Assembly: GCA_035279525.1 (NCBI GenBank)
Contig: DATEHQ010000137.1
Coordinates: 1 to 24,129 of the forward strand
Direction of reading: 5' to 3'
DNA from: DATEHQ01 sp035279525
Lineage (GTDB): Bacteria > Chloroflexota > Dormibacteria > Dormibacterales > Dormibacteraceae
DNA length: 24,129 bases
A model generated the notes under the pieces. It was given only the letters and a program-made list of their open reading frames with translations. It searched no databases and was not told where the DNA came from. Shown one piece after another: positions 21,803 through 24,129 of this stretch; within the stretch, counting starts at the first letter, position 1, and each line of letters opens with the position of its first letter. The translations under genes were made by a program, and so were the position numbers.

Positions 21803-23200
21803 ATGAAGCGGGTCCTGGTGGTGCTCCTCGTCGTGGTCGCCTGCTCGCAGTCGAACACCGGGCACATCGACCACGCTATGAATCCGAGCCCTGGTCCCCA
21901 GCAGCTCACAGGCGTCATCGGGCTGGCGCGCTTCGCGATCGACGTGCCCGCCGGCTGGAACGGGACGCTGTTCCTCTACAGCCACGGCTACGTCGCACCG
22001 GGCAGCCTGAACGGCGCGCAGGCGGCGCCCACCTCGCAGTCCGGGGACTGGCTGCTCGCGCGGCACTACGCGATCGCAGGCTCTTCGTACAGCTCGACAG
22101 GCTGGGCCGTGGAGGACGCCTTCAAAGATCAGATCGCGCTGCTGGACTACTTCGACTCGCATGTCGGCAAGCCCTCGAGGGTGATCGCATGGGGCGCCTC
22201 GCTCGGTGGCATCATCACGGCGGGCCTCGTCCAGCTGCACCCCGACCGCTTCGCCGCGGCGATGTCACTTTGCGGCGTCCTGGCGGGCGGGATCGCAACG
22301 TGGAACGCGGAGCTCGACGCCGCCTATGCGTTCAAAACCCTGCTCGCGCCGGGGTCGGCGCTGCAGCTGACCCACATCACCGACGGCGCGGCCAACCTGA
22401 AGCTCGCCCAGCAGGTCCTCCAGCAAGCCGCGGGAACTCTTCAGGGCCGCGCCCGGCTCGCGCTCGTCGCGGCGCTGACGGACCTTCCAGGCTGGTTCGA
22501 TCCCACCCAGCCGGAGCCGGTGGCGAACAACGCGGCGAGCCTGGCGGCGCAGGAGTCGTGGGAGTCGCGCGTCGACTTCGCCTTCGCCTTTCAATACCGA
22601 GCGGAGCTGGAGCAGCGTGCCCATGGCAATCCGTCCTGGAACGAGGGAGTTGCCTACGCGAACCAGGTTGCCGCCTCGCTCGACTTCGAGGAGGTCCAGG
22701 CGCTCTACCGCCAGGCGGGGTTGAGCCTGGTCCACGACATCATCACGCTGGACTCAGGCGCTCACATCAAAGCCGACCCAGGTGCGGCGGCCTATCTCGA
22801 TCGCAACATCAGCTTCGACGGCAGCCTCTCGATCCCGATGCTGACCATGCACACGACGGGTGATGGTCTCGTCGTGCCTCAGAACGAGACCGCATATGGG
22901 GATGTGGTGGGCAGGGCCGGCAATACGGACATGCTTCGTCAGGTGTTCGTGCACCGCGCCGGGCACTGCGCATTCACGCCGGCGGAGGTGATCGCGGGAC
23001 TACAGGTGCTGATGGCGCGCCTCGACACCGGCCGGTGGGACGACGCCGCCTTGCAGCCGTCCGCGCTCGACGCCGCCGCTCTCGCCCAGGGTTCGGCGGA
23101 GAACGGTTTCTTCGGCTTCAGCACGCCACCTGCGTTTGTCAACTACTCACCCGGCCGTTATCCGAGGCCGTTCGTCGAAGGCGAACCCATCCCGACCTAG
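21803..23200 (+). CDS. serine-hydrolase lipoprotein (alpha/beta fold)
   Basis: A 465-residue exported alpha/beta hydrolase. The ATG at 21803 gives a short lipoprotein signal peptide with lipobox VVAC (Cys14). The frame is open far upstream, but that part lies over the SDR gene. The catalytic triad looks complete: Ser133 in WGASLGG, Asp354 in TTGDGLV and His388 in RAGHCAF. LYSHGY at about 59-63 would form the oxyanion hole. A long insert between the nucleophile strand and the Asp (about 165-340) forms a lid. It resembles secreted prolyl-oligopeptidase/tannase-like hydrolases, but the substrate is unknown. Its TAG stop is also the first half of the next gene's -10 box. Confidence 0.87.
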   Translation: MKRVLVVLLVVVACSQSNTGHIDHAMNPSPGPQQLTGVIGLARFAIDVPAGWNGTLFLYSHGYVAPGSLNGAQAAPTSQSGDWLLARHYAIAGSSYSSTGWAVEDAFKDQIALLDYFDSHVGKPSRVIAWGASLGGIITAGLVQLHPDRFAAAMSLCGVLAGGIATWNAELDAAYAFKTLLAPGSALQLTHITDGAANLKLAQQVLQQAAGTLQGRARLALVAALTDLPGWFDPTQPEPVANNAASLAAQESWESRVDFAFAFQYRAELEQRAHGNPSWNEGVAYANQVAASLDFEEVQALYRQAGLSLVHDIITLDSGAHIKADPGAAAYLDRNISFDGSLSIPMLTMHTTGDGLVVPQNETAYGDVVGRAGNTDMLRQVFVHRAGHCAFTPAEVIAGLQVLMARLDTGRWDDAALQPSALDAAALAQGSAENGFFGFSTPPAFVNYSPGRYPRPFVEGEPIPT

Positions 23201-23203
23201 ACT
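23198..23203 (+). promoter_or_regulatory. -10 box TAGACT for the DUF1905 gene, overlapping a stop codon
   Basis: TAGACT lies exactly 7 nt before the ATG at 23211. Its first three bases are the stop codon of the hydrolase gene. A weak TCGAAG at 23175-23180, 17 nt upstream, could be the -35. Confidence 0.5.
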
Positions 23204-23210
23204 CAGGCGC

Positions 23211-23669
23211 ATGCCGACCTTCAAGGCGGTGCTCACTCGTGACCCTACTGGGGCCGGCACCTTTGTCAGGATTCCTCGAGAGCTCAAAAAGGCGATGGGC
23301 CTCAATGGCAAGCCGAAGGTCAGCGCCATCATCGCGGGCCATCCGTACCGCGGCTCGCTCATGCCGATGGGGGATGGGACGTTCTGCCTCGGCGTCCTCA
23401 AGTCGATCCAGCAGGCCGCCGGAGTCGGGCGCGGCGACACGATCACCGTCGAGCTCGAGCTCGACACCGCCGCGCGCGTAGTCCAGCCTCCCGAGGACCT
23501 GGCGAAGGTGCTGAACCGCGACACGGGCGCCGCTGCCCGCTGGAGCGCGCTGTCCTACACGAGCCAGAAGGAGATGGCCCGAAGCCTGGAGGAGGCGAAA
23601 AGGACGGACACGCGCCGGCGCCGCCTCGCCTCGATCGTCGAGAGTCTCACTTCGGGCCGGGCGCGCTAG
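23211..23669 (+). CDS. DUF1905 / YdeI (OmdA)-family protein
   Basis: A 152-residue protein. The N-terminal DUF1905 domain (about 1-95) forms a small beta-barrel: FKAVLTRDPTGAGTFVRIP, KVSAIIAGHPYRGSLMPMGDG and GDTITVELELD. The C-terminal helical part ends with WSALSYTSQKEMARSLEEAKRTDTRRRRLASIVESL, the usual YdeI/OmdA tail. It resembles proteins annotated as bacteriocin-protection or OmpD-associated, but the biochemical role is not known. The start at 23211 is chosen from the domain start and the -10 box 7 nt before it. It converges on nuoN with a 4-nt gap. Confidence 0.83.
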   Translation: MPTFKAVLTRDPTGAGTFVRIPRELKKAMGLNGKPKVSAIIAGHPYRGSLMPMGDGTFCLGVLKSIQQAAGVGRGDTITVELELDTAARVVQPPEDLAKVLNRDTGAAARWSALSYTSQKEMARSLEEAKRTDTRRRRLASIVESLTSGRAR

Positions 23670-23681
23670 CGCGCTAGCGCG
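23662..23681. repeat. 20-bp palindrome holding both convergent stop codons
   Basis: GCGCTAGCGCGCTAGCGC (23663-23680), extended by one base pair each side, is a perfect palindrome. One CTAG supplies the TAG stop of the DUF1905 gene, the other the TAG stop of nuoN. It could fold in either transcript, but there is no U-tract. Confidence 0.55.
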
Positions 23682-24129
23682 GCGCGATCGGGTTGGCGCC
23701 CAGCTGCCCCGCGATCAAAAGCGTCGTCGGGTAGAGGCCGAGCAGGACCGAAGCCAGGCCGCTGAGGATGACGGTGGCGGTGCTGCTGACGGGTGCGGGC
23801 ATGCGCCTGACCGCAGGCAGCGGCGTCCAGACCGGGATCAGAACGCGCACGTAGTAGAAGACTGACACCACGCTCATCAACACGGCCAGGACGACGAGCC
23901 AGGTGTAGCCGGCCCCGACGCCTGCAGTGAAGAGGAACAGCTTGCCGAAAAAGCCGACCGATGGCGGAAAGCCCGCCAGCGAGAACATGAACACGCTCAT
24001 CCCCACCGCGAGCGCCGGGCTTCGCTGGTACAGGCCGGTGAGGTCCGAGATGTCGTCGCGGTCGCCCTCCGGCCCGGCCAGCATCGTGACCACGGCGAAG
24101 GCGCCGAAGTTCATGAACATGTAGACGAA
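23674..24129 (-). CDS. nuoN: NADH-quinone oxidoreductase subunit N, C-terminal part
   Basis: The last 152 codons of NuoN, a proton-pumping membrane subunit of respiratory complex I; the gene runs out of the window. The fragment starts FVYMFMNFGAFAVV, which matches the conserved helix of NuoN/MrpD-type antiporter subunits. It continues with DISDLTGLYQRSPALAVGM, FSLAGFPPSVGFFGKLFLF (the conserved Pro-Pro and Lys of the proton path) and VVSVFYYVRVL. At least four membrane helices are visible. The stop lies in a palindrome shared with the convergent DUF1905 gene. The rest of the nuo operon should lie just beyond the window. Confidence 0.95.
   Translation of the reverse strand, partial: FVYMFMNFGAFAVVTMLAGPEGDRDDISDLTGLYQRSPALAVGMSVFMFSLAGFPPSVGFFGKLFLFTAGVGAGYTWLVVLAVLMSVVSVFYYVRVLIPVWTPLPAVRRMPAPVSSTATVILSGLASVLLGLYPTTLLIAGQLGANPIAPR

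Noticed and set aside
1..24129. tRNA or rRNA genes
   Set aside because: No cloverleaf, TTCGAAT-type T-loop or rRNA landmark was found on reading both strands, though I could not run a covariance search.

Overview
The window is GC-rich DNA with short intergenic gaps and both strands coding. The genes point to an aerobic soil-type bacterium on the Chloroflexota / Dormibacterota / Actinobacteria side of the tree. They include a B12-dependent (class II) ribonucleotide reductase, a stand-alone LigC-type ATP-dependent DNA ligase, F420-associated enzyme families, many lipoproteins of unknown role, an NfeD-flotillin pair and a complex I NuoN. Candidatus Dormibacterota is my best guess. It is an inference from gene content; no rRNA or single marker fixes it.

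Layout. 1-66: the first codons of an IS3-type transposase OrfA, leaving the window on the minus strand. 189-4482: a membrane-anchored unknown, a lipoprotein of LppX/LprG type, a glycoside hydrolase family 2 lipoprotein and an overlapping small membrane protein. 4520-7908: an alpha/beta hydrolase, two copies of a palindromic repeat, then the NfeD-flotillin operon. 8126-11035: the LigC-type ligase converging on an EcsC-like membrane protein, then a NiCoT nickel/cobalt permease. 11040-13313 (minus): a secreted HExxE protein, a VOC (glyoxalase-fold) protein and an F420/NADP reductase-like protein, the last two overlapping. 13372-15165: a GNAT acetyltransferase, a deazaflavin-dependent (DDN-type) protein and a lipoprotein. 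15240-19414 (minus): nrdJ, with its own consensus promoter and a structured leader, and rmuC. 19461-23669: a dCMP-type deaminase, a palindromic tandem array, a Nudix hydrolase (minus), an SDR plus serine-hydrolase lipoprotein pair, and a DUF1905/YdeI protein. The window ends inside nuoN (minus).

Two things stand out. First, the convergent gap between the deaminase and Nudix genes holds eight clear copies, plus one decayed copy, of an 18-bp near-palindrome set at a 42-bp period. Its linkers fall into three recurring classes, forming a higher-order repeat of about 124 bp. Two more copies with the same 42-bp spacing lie 14.6 kb away, after the alpha/beta hydrolase. This looks like an undescribed REP/BIME-like family. 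Second, at least ten genes on both strands carry a -10-like hexamer (TANNNT or CAGAAT) 6-9 nt before the start codon, usually with no Shine-Dalgarno sequence. This suggests frequent leaderless transcription and it changes several start calls.

How genes may work together: nrdJ and the deaminase both feed dNTP supply, and RmuC and the ligase belong to DNA maintenance. The Ni/Co permease could supply cobalt for the cobalamin that NrdJ needs, but its metal is not known. The reductase-like protein and the DDN-type protein suggest that coenzyme F420 is present.
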